Below, one piece after another: positions 1-6,989 of a stretch of DNA of 25,679 nt. The stretch covers positions 1 through 25,679 of the forward strand of contig JBPOIZ010000092.1 in the NCBI GenBank assembly GCA_052034115.1, read 5' to 3'. The notes under the pieces are model-generated. The model did no database searches, was not told where the DNA came from, and worked only from the letters and a program-made list of their open reading frames with translations. Position numbers and translations under genes: made by a program. Numbering within the stretch: the first letter of the stretch is position 1; every line of letters begins with the position of its first letter. The stretch is from Lutibacillus sp052034115 (lineage in GTDB: Bacteria > Actinomycetota > Actinomycetes > Actinomycetales > Dermatophilaceae).

Positions 1-527
1 CACACGGCACCGCCGGACGCGACATGGAAGTGCCGGTGCGGCCCGGGATCGCCACACCGCGCGCAGTCGTGGAAGCTCGGGGCCCAGCCGGCAACCGACA
101 AGGCCCGCAAGAGGTAGGCGTCCAGGACCAGGCCGGCGTCGTGCTCGCTGGCGGCCAGGGCGCGCATGGCGCCGGAGAGCAGCAGATAGTGCTGAGTCGC
201 CGGCTCGTGCTCGCTGGTCAGCCGGTCAGCGGTCTCGAGCATGACGGCGGCAGCGGTGTAGGTCGTGTAGTCCTTCGAGACCGCGTCGCCATACCCGGCG
301 ATGGCGATGGCTTGGGTGACCGTGTCGAGGTTGCGTCCCTCGTAGCACTGCAGGTCGACGGCGCTACCTGGCTCGAGCCGCGCCCCGAACCTCGACGTCG
401 TGCGACGCACCCCCTTGGCGACGGCCCGGATCTTGCCGCGGGTGCGCGTCAGGACGGTGACGATCCGGTCTGCCTCACCGAGGTTGTGCGTGCGAAGCAC
501 GATCCCCTCGTCGCGGTAGGTGGGCAT
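1..527 (-). CDS. recO: DNA repair protein RecO (3' end outside window)
   Basis: RecO helps load RecA on SSB-coated single-stranded DNA in the RecFOR gap-repair pathway. About 175 residues are visible. The N-terminus reads MPTYRDEGIVLRTHNLGEAD, the typical start of the RecO OB-fold domain. It is followed by a helical region and, near the window edge, by a CARC zinc-type pair (Cys155, Cys158). No stop occurs before base 1, so the C-terminus is missing. An in-frame ATG three codons upstream (536) is possible. I prefer 527 because family members begin close to this point and a GACAAT hexamer lies 7 nt before it, matching the leaderless pattern of other genes here. It is divergent from the plus-strand gene at 601, so it probably has its own promoter. 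Identification is firm and the start is moderately sure. Confidence 0.93.
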   Translation of the reverse strand, partial: MPTYRDEGIVLRTHNLGEADRIVTVLTRTRGKIRAVAKGVRRTTSRFGARLEPGSAVDLQCYEGRNLDTVTQAIAIAGYGDAVSKDYTTYTAAAVMLETADRLTSEHEPATQHYLLLSGAMRALAASEHDAGLVLDAYLLRALSVAGWAPSFHDCARCGDPGPHRHFHVASGGAV

Positions 528-588
528 GCCGCCCATTGTCACACTCACCCGGGTGCGGAGGCGGGTGCGGCGCGGCCGGTCCCGGGCA

Positions 589-594
589 TACCGT
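589..594 (+). promoter_or_regulatory. -10 hexamer TACCGT of a leaderless promoter
   Basis: TACCGT (within CATACCGT) lies 6 nt before the ATG at 601. The same CATACCGT word stands 6-7 nt before the leuA leader peptide start (5696) and the DUF3097 gene start (18355). This suggests transcription begins at or next to the start codon. No Shine-Dalgarno sequence is visible. Confidence 0.5.
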
Positions 595-600
595 CGCGTC

Positions 601-1284
601 ATGGGTATGACGGAACCGTTCTTCGAGCCGATCCCCCCACCCCCGCCGACGCCAGATGGCGAGGGGCCACAGCCGTATGTTGCGATGCCGAGCGCTCCCC
701 CGGAGCACGTCATCGGGGCTATGGTGCCGGGATCCACCGCGGTCCTGGCTCGGACTGAGGACTCCGCGGTCGTGCTGCGACGCATCACCGCTTACCCGCA
801 GGGGCTGCTGGTGACCATTGACACCTTCTGCAGACCAGGCACCGAGGCCCAGTTCCACCCGTGGAGCGACCCCTACGACCCCTCGAAGGTCGAGGGCAAC
901 CTGCGGGTCGGGCTGCTCCTGGCGGATGGGACCACGGTCGGCTCGAGCCCGATTTCGCATCCCGAGAACCCCTTCGACCCGGGCGACCCGTCGGCCCCGC
1001 GTTTCCTCAGCAGCGGAGGCGCTGGCAGTGGCATCCACCTGAGCGAGGACTGGTGGTTGTATCCGCTGCCCGCATCGGGCGTCGTGGCCATCGTCGTCAG
1101 GTGGCTCGATCGCGAGGTCCCGGAGACGGTGCATCGGCTGGATCTGGGCGAGCTGCCTGGCTCGGGCGAGTTCCTGGACGAGTTGTGGCCGGTGCGGGTG
1201 GGGCCGCCCGAGCACGGCTGGTTCGCCTACGCGCCGCACTCCCGCACGACGTATGCCTCTGATGCCGCCATCGACGTCACCTGA
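601..1284 (+). CDS. Hypothetical protein, 227 aa
   Basis: I do not recognise this family. The protein begins MGMTEPFFEPI, followed by a proline-rich stretch (residues about 12-20). The rest has strand-like alternating segments and acidic, Gly/Pro-rich loops; it ends in TYASDAAIDVT. No signal peptide, membrane segment or catalytic motif is evident, so a cytoplasmic beta-rich protein is likely. The start at 601 is chosen because TACCGT lies 6 nt before it; a second in-frame ATG follows at 607. The frame stays open upstream to 520, but that part overlaps the start of recO on the other strand and is unlikely to be coding. GC-rich third positions support a real gene. Its neighbours, recO and alkB, do not fix a function. 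Confidence 0.75.
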   Translation: MGMTEPFFEPIPPPPPTPDGEGPQPYVAMPSAPPEHVIGAMVPGSTAVLARTEDSAVVLRRITAYPQGLLVTIDTFCRPGTEAQFHPWSDPYDPSKVEGNLRVGLLLADGTTVGSSPISHPENPFDPGDPSAPRFLSSGGAGSGIHLSEDWWLYPLPASGVVAIVVRWLDREVPETVHRLDLGELPGSGEFLDELWPVRVGPPEHGWFAYAPHSRTTYASDAAIDVT

Positions 1285-1370
1285 AGCCACCACCGCCCCG
1301 ACAATCCTCCACTCGACGCCATTTGGGCCGCCCGGCCGTCCCCGCGGCGTCAGGCCCGACACCAGCCATC

Positions 1371-1386
1371 TAGAACAGGTGTTCGA
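1371..1386 (+). promoter_or_regulatory. LexA (SOS) box upstream of alkB
   Basis: TAGAACAGGTGTTCGA matches the Gram-positive/actinobacterial SOS box TCGAAC-N4-GTTCGA at 11 of the 12 defined positions, with an intact GAAC-N4-GTTC core. It ends 8 bp before the -10 hexamer at 1395-1400 and so covers the expected -35 region, a position that would let LexA block transcription. It is the only such core I found in the window. Confidence 0.7.
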
Positions 1387-1394
1387 ATCGCTGC

Positions 1395-1400
1395 TAGAGT
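1395..1400 (+). promoter_or_regulatory. -10 hexamer TAGAGT of alkB
   Basis: TAGAGT lies 7 nt before the ATG at 1408, the same geometry as several other genes in the window, and implies a leaderless mRNA. The LexA box sits where a -35 element would be. Confidence 0.5.
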
Positions 1401-1407
1401 GCCCCGT

Positions 1408-2058
1408 ATGACGGCAGCGGCATCGACCCCGACGGCGGTGATGCAGGGTTCGCTGCTCGATGCCCTGGACGCCCCGGGGTTCGGGCCTCTCCACGACACC
1501 GTGACCCGTCACACGCTCACGCGAGGCGCCTGGGTGGACTACCGACCGGGCTGGCTGTCCGGCTCGGACTTCCTCTTCGAGGAGTTGCTCGCCGTGGTCC
1601 CCTGGCAGGCCGAGCACCGGCAGATGTGGGACAGCTTCGTCGCGGTCCCCCGTTTGACGCGCTACTACGACACCGGCGCCGCGCTCCCCCACCCGCTCCT
1701 GGCCCAGGCCCGAGAGCTCGCCTCGGCACACTACCGAGCCGAGCTCGGTGAGGACTTCACCTCGGCGGGGCTATGTCTCTACCGAGACGGCGCCGACTCG
1801 GTGGCCTGGCACGGCGACACCAAGGGACGGGGCAGCACGGCCGACACGATGATCGCGATCCTCTCGCTCGGCGCGCCGCGCGGGCTGTCACTGCGACCGC
1901 GTGGTGGCGGGCCGATCACCCGGTTCGACGTCGGCCACGGGGACCTGCTCGTCATGGGCGGCTCGTGCCAGCGCACGTGGGAGCACGCCGTGCTCAAAAC
2001 CTCTCGACCGGTAGGACCACGCATCTCGATTCAGTTCCGCCCGAAGGGGGTCTGGTGA
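1408..2058 (+). CDS. alkB: AlkB-type Fe(II)/2-oxoglutarate dioxygenase
   Basis: AlkB proteins remove alkyl lesions such as 1-methyladenine and 3-methylcytosine by oxidative demethylation, using Fe(II) and 2-oxoglutarate. The 216-residue protein shows the jelly-roll signature: iron ligands His135 and Asp137 in AWHGD, His193 in WEHAV, and the 2-oxoglutarate/substrate arginines Arg205 and Arg211 in RISIQFR. The length is normal for a bacterial AlkB. A GTG at 1399 lies in frame upstream, but it overlaps the -10 hexamer, so ATG 1408 is preferred. The promoter carries a LexA box (1371-1386), pointing to SOS induction. The N-terminal MQGSLLD resembles other actinobacterial homologues. It may act on DNA or RNA; the sequence does not say which. 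Confidence 0.93.
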   Translation: MTAAASTPTAVMQGSLLDALDAPGFGPLHDTVTRHTLTRGAWVDYRPGWLSGSDFLFEELLAVVPWQAEHRQMWDSFVAVPRLTRYYDTGAALPHPLLAQARELASAHYRAELGEDFTSAGLCLYRDGADSVAWHGDTKGRGSTADTMIAILSLGAPRGLSLRPRGGGPITRFDVGHGDLLVMGGSCQRTWEHAVLKTSRPVGPRISIQFRPKGVW

Positions 2059-2154
2059 TGAGCCACCGCGTCGGGTGGGGCGAAGCATCGGGGTGACCAA
2101 CTCCGCGGCGCCTGAGCGACCCGGCATCGGGGTCGCCCGGGTCGGCCCGGTGGG

Positions 2155-2886
2155 TCAGCGCGGCTTGCGCCACACCGAGACGTGGCTCTCGCTGTCTGCC
2201 GTGAACGGATCGCCGTTCCACGTGGCCCACCGGCTCTCCAGCTCCATGCCAGCGAGCTGCGCCATGAGGTCGCATTCGGACGGCCAGGCATAGCGGAACG
2301 TCATCGAGCCGTAGTCCACGGTGCCGTCGTCGCCCCTCGTGTAGTGGTGCGACATACCGCGCTGGGTCACCAGGTCGTAGGTGTCGAAGCCGGCGTGGTG
2401 CTCCCCGACGTGGAACGGCACGGCGGCCTGCCCTGGTGGCAGCCGCCGGATGCCCGGCACCCATAGCTCGATGACGAAGCGGCCACCGGGCGCCAAGTGC
2501 CGCGCCGCGTTCCCGAAACAGGCCACCTGTTCCTCCTGCGTGCACAGGTTCCCGAGGCTGTTCCAGACCAGGTAGACGAGGCTGAACTCGCCAGGCACGA
2601 GCGCGCTGGCCATGTCCGCCACCACCACGGGGATCTCCGGCCGTTTCGCGCGGAGTTGGTCGGCCATGTGCGCCGACAGCTCGACGCCAGAAACCGCGAC
2701 GCCGCGATCCGACAACGGTATGGCGACCCGGCCGGTGCCGATCGCGAACTCCAGCGCCGGCCCACCGTCGGCCAGTCGGGCGAGGGTCTGGACCGCCGGG
2801 TCGAGCACCTCCGGGGCGAACATGAAGGCGTTGCGTGCGTCATAGCCCCGTGCGGTCGGCTCGTCCCACACCTCGCTGCTGGTCAC
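2155..2886 (-). CDS. Class I SAM-dependent methyltransferase
   Basis: A 243-residue Rossmann-fold methyltransferase. Motif I is ALEFAIGTGRVAIPL (Glu46 to Gly52), followed by the acidic strand VSGVELS, an ADMA motif (post II) and LVYLVWNSLGNL (motif IV region); the C-terminal half is strand-rich, as in small-molecule methyltransferases. The substrate cannot be told. The frame also allows GTG at 2895, but GTG 2886 follows a CACAGT hexamer by 7 nt, which fits the leaderless pattern in this window. The gene converges with alkB, 96 bp apart, and lies 57 bp downstream of the crotonase gene on the same strand, so some co-transcription is possible. Confidence 0.85.
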   Translation of the reverse strand: MTSSEVWDEPTARGYDARNAFMFAPEVLDPAVQTLARLADGGPALEFAIGTGRVAIPLSDRGVAVSGVELSAHMADQLRAKRPEIPVVVADMASALVPGEFSLVYLVWNSLGNLCTQEEQVACFGNAARHLAPGGRFVIELWVPGIRRLPPGQAAVPFHVGEHHAGFDTYDLVTQRGMSHHYTRGDDGTVDYGSMTFRYAWPSECDLMAQLAGMELESRWATWNGDPFTADSESHVSVWRKPR

Positions 2887-2943
2887 ACCCCGCACTGTGG
2901 CCGACTCGACTCCAGGTCCGCCACACCTTTTCCTGGTCCCCCC

Positions 2944-3723
2944 TCAGGGGCGACTCCGGTATGCCGCGGGCCGCTTCTCCAGGAACGCAGCGATGCCCTC
3001 CTGGGCGTCCTCGGTGACCACGGCCGAGGACATGACGCCGACGGCGAGGTCGTAGGCCTGCCGCTGCGGCAGGTCGACCTGCTCGTAGAACGTCCGCTTG
3101 CCCAGGCTGCGGCTGTAGGCACTGCCCCGGGTGACCCGGGCGACGAGGTCGGCGACTGCCGTGTCGAGCTGGTCGGCAGGGACCGCGTGGTTGATCAGGC
3201 CCCAGTCGGCGGCCGTCGCGGCCGAGATGGTGTCGCCCGACATCGCCAACTCCAGCGCCCGTTTGCGGCCCACGTTGCGTGCTACGGCGACGAGCGGGGT
3301 ATGGCAGAACAGCCCGCCCTTCCCACCCGGTATGGCGAACCCCGCCGTCTGCGCGGCCACGGCCAGATCGCACGTGGCGACCAACTGGCACCCCGCGGCG
3401 GTGGCCAAGGCGTGCACCCGCGCCACGACCGGCTGCGGGATGCTCTGGATCGTGGCCATCAGGTCGGTGCACAACTCGAACAGCTCACGGGCCGCCCGTA
3501 GGTCGGCGCCGGCCATCTCACCGAAGTTGTGACCGGCCGAGAAGACCGGACCTTCGGCCGCGATGACGACCGCCAGGCTCTGGCTCGAACCCGCCGCGCG
3601 CAAGGCGTCGCGCAGGTCGGTCATCATCCCCGCGGACAACGCGTTGCGCTTCTCCGGCCGGTTCAGCGTGATCGTCGTGGTCGTAGCGTCCGTGCGGACG
3701 GTGACGTTCTCAAAGGTCGCCAT
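2944..3723 (-). CDS. Crotonase-fold protein, ECHDC3-like, catalytic Glu pair absent
   Basis: A 259-residue enoyl-CoA hydratase/isomerase superfamily member. The oxyanion-hole segments FSAGHNFGEM and ALATAAGCQLVATCDLAVA are clear, as is the CoA-binding N-terminus LNRPEKRNAL. Compared with rat mitochondrial hydratase, the positions of catalytic Glu144 and Glu164 are Gln113 and Gly133. The Gly-Leu-Phe-Cys-x-Thr-Pro segment and the C-terminal QEGIAAFLEKR match the ECHDC3 group, whose reaction is not settled. It is therefore unlikely to be an ordinary beta-oxidation hydratase. The start at 3723 gives the standard MATFENVTV N-terminus; longer in-frame extensions run into the leuA 3' region. It lies 113 bp downstream of leuA on the same strand. 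Confidence 0.88.
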   Translation of the reverse strand: MATFENVTVRTDATTTTITLNRPEKRNALSAGMMTDLRDALRAAGSSQSLAVVIAAEGPVFSAGHNFGEMAGADLRAARELFELCTDLMATIQSIPQPVVARVHALATAAGCQLVATCDLAVAAQTAGFAIPGGKGGLFCHTPLVAVARNVGRKRALELAMSGDTISAATAADWGLINHAVPADQLDTAVADLVARVTRGSAYSRSLGKRTFYEQVDLPQRQAYDLAVGVMSSAVVTEDAQEGIAAFLEKRPAAYRSRP

Positions 3724-3765
3724 ACCGCACAGCATCCCGCGCTGACCGGCCGCGCCGCAGCCCCC

Positions 3766-3816
3766 GGGTGCTGGGCACCCTCCACGGGTGTCCGGCCGGG
3801 CCCGGTGTCGCACCGG
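3766..3816 (-). terminator. Two small hairpins after leuA (possible terminator)
   Basis: Between the leuA stop and the crotonase gene lie two perfect 6-bp stems with 3-nt loops: CCGGTG/CACCGG (3802-3816) and GGGTGC/GCACCC (3766-3780). Neither has a T-tract. They may weaken read-through from leuA, but the evidence is limited. Confidence 0.3.
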
Positions 3817-3836
3817 CAGGTCGGCGGGGTCGGGTG

Positions 3837-5588
3837 CTAGACCGGCAGGTCGGCCGGGCGCAGCGCCCGGTTGACCGCCGAAACAACCGCCTTCAGCGAC
3901 GCGCGCACGATGGAGGAGTCGATCCCGACTCCCCACAGCACCCGCTCGCCGACGGCGCACTCGACATACGCCGCCGCTCGGGCGTCACCGCCGGCCGACA
4001 TCGCGTGCTCGGCGTAGTCCAGCACCCGAACGTCCACGTCGAAGTGCGCCAGAGCCTCGATGAAGGCGGCGATCGGGCCGTTGGCGGTGCCCTCGACGGT
4101 CGTCACGTCCGTGCCGGGCAGGCTGCGGTCGCGCATGCCGACGACGAGATGGGTCTCGCCATCCTCGGCCGACTCGGTGCGCAGGTTGGCCAGTCGGAAC
4201 CGGCCCCACGGGTGCTCCGGAGTCGGCAGGTACTCGTCCTCGAACCGCGACCACAGCTGCGCCGGAGTCACCTCGCCGCCGTCCTGGTCGACGCCGCTTT
4301 GGACGACCCCGGAGAACTCGATCTGGAGCCGGCGGGGCAGATCCATGCCGTGCTCGGACTTCATCAGGTAGGCGACGCCGCCCTTGCCGGACTGGCTGTT
4401 GACCCGGACCACCGCTTCGTAGGAACGGCCGAGGTCGTGCGGGTCCACCGGCAGGTAGGGAACGCCCCACGGGATGTGCTCGACGTCGGTGTCGGCCGCC
4501 TTGGCGTCCTTCTCCATCCACTCGAAGCCCTTCTTGATGGCGTCCTGGTGCGAGCCGGAGAAGGCCGTGAAGACGAGGTCCCCGCCATACGGGTGCCGCT
4601 CGTGAACCTTGAGCTGGTTGCAGTGCTCGACGGTGCGACGGATCTCGTCGATGTTGGAGAAGTCGATCTGCGGGTCGACGCCCTGGGTGAACAGGTTCAT
4701 GCCGACGGTGATGAGGTCGACGTTGCCGGTGCGCTCGCCATTGCCGAACAGGCAGCCCTCGATGCGGTCGGCGCCGGCCAGCAGACCCAGCTCGGCAGCG
4801 GCGACCGCGGTGCCCCGGTCGTTGTGCGGGTGCAGGCTGACCACCAGCGAGTCGCGCCGGGTCAGCTGCCGGATCATCCATTCGATCGAGTCGGCATAGA
4901 CGTTCGGGGTGATCATCTCCACCGTCGCCGGCAGGTTGATGATCATCTTGTGGTCCGGCGTCGGGTCGATGACCTCGATAACCTCGTTGCAGATCCGCAT
5001 GGCGAAGTCGAGCTCGGTGCCGGTGAAGGACTCCGGCGAGTACTCGTAGTAGATGTCGGTGTCCGGGATCGTCTCCTGGAGCTTCTTAATCAGCCGCGCG
5101 CCCTGGACGGCGATATCGACGATGCCGTCCTGGTCGAGGCCGAAAACGACCCGGCGCTGCAGCGTCGAGGTCGAGTTGTAGAAGTGGACGATGGCCGACT
5201 TCGCCCCGCGGATGGCGTCGAAGGTGCGCTCGATGAGGTGGTCCCGACACTGGGTGAGCACCTGGATGGTCACGTCGTCGGGGATGTGGCCCCCGTCGAT
5301 GAGCTCACGACAGAAGTTGAAGTCGGTCTCGCTCGCCGAGGGGAAGCCGACCTCGATCTCCTTGTAGCCCATCCGGACCAGCAGGTCGAAGAGCCGCTTC
5401 TTGCGCTCGGAGTTCATCGGGTCTATGAGCGCCTGGTTGCCGTCGCGCAGATCCACCGCCGCCCACCGCGGGGCGGTGGTCAGGCGCCGGGTCGGCCAGG
5501 TCCGGTCCGGCAACTCCACGGGGATCTGCTCGTGGAACGGCACGTACTTCGCGAACGGCATACCGGAGGGTTTTTGTGCTGCCAACAT
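3837..5588 (-). CDS. leuA: 2-isopropylmalate synthase (leucine biosynthesis)
   Basis: Condenses acetyl-CoA with 2-oxoisovalerate, the first committed step of leucine synthesis. The 583-residue protein is of the long actinobacterial LeuA type. The TIM-barrel domain shows metal/substrate motifs VDLRDGNQAL (Asp46, Arg48, Asp49), the SLHPHNDRGT pair (His253, His255) and FGNGERTGN. A linker and the C-terminal regulatory domain (about residues 440-583) that senses leucine follow. ATG 5588 is preferred over the upstream GTG (5633), which lies inside the leader structure, because GAGGAAG (5598-5604) sits 9 nt before it. Expression is probably set by the leader peptide and RNA fold at 5598-5696. The gene is divergent from the HIT gene at 5787. 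Confidence 0.97.
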   Translation of the reverse strand: MLAAQKPSGMPFAKYVPFHEQIPVELPDRTWPTRRLTTAPRWAAVDLRDGNQALIDPMNSERKKRLFDLLVRMGYKEIEVGFPSASETDFNFCRELIDGGHIPDDVTIQVLTQCRDHLIERTFDAIRGAKSAIVHFYNSTSTLQRRVVFGLDQDGIVDIAVQGARLIKKLQETIPDTDIYYEYSPESFTGTELDFAMRICNEVIEVIDPTPDHKMIINLPATVEMITPNVYADSIEWMIRQLTRRDSLVVSLHPHNDRGTAVAAAELGLLAGADRIEGCLFGNGERTGNVDLITVGMNLFTQGVDPQIDFSNIDEIRRTVEHCNQLKVHERHPYGGDLVFTAFSGSHQDAIKKGFEWMEKDAKAADTDVEHIPWGVPYLPVDPHDLGRSYEAVVRVNSQSGKGGVAYLMKSEHGMDLPRRLQIEFSGVVQSGVDQDGGEVTPAQLWSRFEDEYLPTPEHPWGRFRLANLRTESAEDGETHLVVGMRDRSLPGTDVTTVEGTANGPIAAFIEALAHFDVDVRVLDYAEHAMSAGGDARAAAYVECAVGERVLWGVGIDSSIVRASLKAVVSAVNRALRPADLPV

Positions 5589-5597
5589 GTCCTTGCT

Positions 5598-5681
5598 CTT
5601 CCTCGTCGCTGTCGGCGGCCGGGCGCGCGTCACTCCGCGACGAGGGGGGCCGGGTCAGGCCTCGCCGCGGCGACGAAGGAG
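5598..5681 (-). promoter_or_regulatory. leuA leader RNA: attenuation structure masking the ribosome-binding site
   Basis: In the minus-strand RNA, CCGCGGCGAGG (5670 to 5660) pairs with CCTCGTCGCGG (5645 to 5635): 10 Watson-Crick pairs plus one G-U, with the leader stop codon in the 14-nt loop. Just outside it, the Leu-codon segment CUCCUUCGUCG (5681 to 5671) can pair with CGACGAGGAAG (5608 to 5598), which contains the leuA ribosome-binding site: nine Watson-Crick pairs, one G-U and one mismatch. The two helices are nested. A ribosome paused on the Leu codons would open the outer helix and expose the leuA site. There is no U-tract, so control of translation is more likely than termination. Attenuation of leuA by leader peptides is known in actinobacteria; this mechanism is inferred here. 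Confidence 0.65.
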
Positions 5682-5696
5682 GAGAAGCGAGCGCAC
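5655..5696 (-). CDS. leuL: leuA leader peptide, 13 aa
   Basis: GTG-initiated ORF reading MRSLLLLRRRGEA and ending in TGA 66 nt before leuA. Four consecutive leucines use CTT, CTC, CTC and CTT, none of them CTG, the usual Leu codon of neighbouring genes. Leucine shortage would stall a ribosome here. TACCGT lies 7 nt before the GTG and no Shine-Dalgarno is present, so the leader RNA probably starts at the start codon. Too short for ordinary gene finding; supported by its content, place and overlap with the RNA fold. Confidence 0.7.
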   Translation of the reverse strand: MRSLLLLRRRGEA

Positions 5697-5786
5697 GAAC
5701 GCAACGGTATGGCGTGACGCCCCCGAAACCAAACACCCGGCGTCCGCATCGTGGACACGCTGCCCACGCATGCCATGCTGGCGAGC

Positions 5787-6212
5787 GTGACCGAGTGCCT
5801 CTTCTGCGGGATCGTCGCGGGCGACATCGCTGCCGAGATCGTCCTGCAGACCCCCGACGTGGTGGGCTTCCTGGACACCTTCCCGGTGTTCGACGGCCAT
5901 GTCCTGCTCGTGCCACGGCAGCACGTCGTCACGCTGCCTGAGCTGCCCGCGCAGGTGCGCGACCCGTTCCTGGAACAGGTGCAGCGGGTGGCCACGGCGA
6001 TGGTTGCCGGTCTGGGCGCCCAAGGCAGTTTCGTGGCCCAGAACAACACCGTCAGTCAGTCGGTGCCTCACCTGCATGTCCACGTCATCCCGCGCACCAA
6101 GGGTGACGGACTGCGCGGCTTCCTGTGGCCGAGGCACAGATACCCGGATGCGGGCGCCATGAGCGCAGTAGGTGACCGGCTGCGCGCAGCGCTGGCTTCG
6201 GAACCGCGCTGA
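5787..6212 (+). CDS. HIT family nucleotide-binding protein
   Basis: A 141-residue histidine-triad protein. The N-terminus TECLFCGIVAGDI carries the CxxC zinc pair seen in many HIT hydrolases, and the triad is HLHVHVI at residues 95-101, which binds the alpha-phosphate of nucleotides. Such proteins hydrolyse or transfer nucleoside monophosphates from adenylylated compounds; the physiological substrate is unknown. The start is uncertain: ATG 5775 is in frame, but GTG 5787 stands 7 nt after a CATGCT hexamer and gives the standard HIT N-terminus. The gene is divergent from leuL-leuA and converges closely with gntR. A second, different HIT protein is encoded at 13277-13618. Confidence 0.9.
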   Translation: MTECLFCGIVAGDIAAEIVLQTPDVVGFLDTFPVFDGHVLLVPRQHVVTLPELPAQVRDPFLEQVQRVATAMVAGLGAQGSFVAQNNTVSQSVPHLHVHVIPRTKGDGLRGFLWPRHRYPDAGAMSAVGDRLRAALASEPR

Positions 6213-6235
6213 GGCGCCGGCCCGGTCAGCGTCGG

Positions 6236-6895
6236 TTAGTCGTCGAGGCTGTCGATCAGCGGCGCCAGGGTCTGCCAGGTGTCGTAGGACACCGACGCTG
6301 CTTCCTCGCGCTGCTCACGGGCGCACGCCTGGATGAGGTTGGTGTGCAGCCGCACTGAGGTCCGCCCGGACAGCGAGGCGAAGCGCAGCCGCTCGACCCG
6401 ACGCAGGATCGGGGTGTACTGCTCGATCACGGCCGCGATGGCCGTGTTGCCGCACACCCGCACCGGGACACGATGCAGGTCGTCGTCGGCCGCCAGCGCC
6501 GCCTCGACATCGCCGAGGTGCAGGGCCTCGGCGAAGCGGCGGTTGGCCTCGCGCATCTCGTCCAGGTCGGCCTCGGTGAACTGGCCCACTGCGTCGCGGA
6601 CCGCCACCCCATGCATGGTGGCCACGACGACTTGGGCGTCCCGGGTGGAACGCGAGTCCACGCTGCTGACCACGGTGGACCGACCGGGATGGCTGTGCAC
6701 GAGGCCGACCTGCTGGAGGCGGAGCAATGCCTCGCGCACCGGAGTCCGGCTGACCCCGAGGCGCTGCGCGAGCTCGGCGTCGCGGAGCTGTTCGCCAGGT
6801 GCCAGCGTCCCGTCCACGATGGCGTCGCGGATCCGACCGTAGACGTCATCACGTAGAAGCGTCCGCCGCAGCGGGATGACTGGCGACGTCGGCAT
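6236..6895 (-). CDS. GntR-family (FCD/FadR-type) regulator, probable acdS regulator
   Basis: A 219-residue regulator with an N-terminal winged helix (residues about 12-78; recognition region LRDAELAQRLGVSRTPVREA) and a C-terminal all-helical FCD domain that normally binds a small acid through a metal. Candidate metal residues are the Asp and His of ADDDLH and the His of VRLHTNL; the usual last His near the C-terminus is not evident. Its start codon overlaps TGCGATATATCGGA, nearly identical to a palindrome in front of acdS, which lies 94 bp upstream on the same strand. This suggests that the protein controls both genes, including itself. The effector could be ACC or a related amino acid; that is inference. 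Confidence 0.9.
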   Translation of the reverse strand: MPTSPVIPLRRTLLRDDVYGRIRDAIVDGTLAPGEQLRDAELAQRLGVSRTPVREALLRLQQVGLVHSHPGRSTVVSSVDSRSTRDAQVVVATMHGVAVRDAVGQFTEADLDEMREANRRFAEALHLGDVEAALAADDDLHRVPVRVCGNTAIAAVIEQYTPILRRVERLRFASLSGRTSVRLHTNLIQACAREQREEAASVSYDTWQTLAPLIDSLDD

Positions 6896-6908
6896 GCGAT
6901 ATATCGGA
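6895..6908. promoter_or_regulatory. Probable GntR operator, copy at gntR
   Basis: TGCGATATATCGGA matches the acdS-promoter palindrome (8042-8055) at 13 of 14 bases and overlaps the gntR start codon. A second perfect palindrome, GACCTGCAGGTC (6907-6918), abuts it. Fits autoregulation. Confidence 0.6.
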
Positions 6909-6989
6909 CCTGCAGGTCAGGGCCGTGTCAAGCGGAACGGCGGAAAGGGGACCACCGGCTCTGCCACCAACGCAGCGTGGCGACCGTGG

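Noticed and set aside
5589..5633. Longer leuA N-terminus from GTG 5633
   Set aside because: The extra 15 residues lie in the leader RNA structure, have no ribosome-binding site, and would remove the role of GAGGAAG before ATG 5588.
3768..5717. Long plus-strand open frame opposite leuA (649 codons)
   Set aside because: It is antisense to leuA, which has complete family motifs. Long antisense frames are usual in GC-rich genes; similar ones lie opposite era, hlyC/corC, lepA and acdS.
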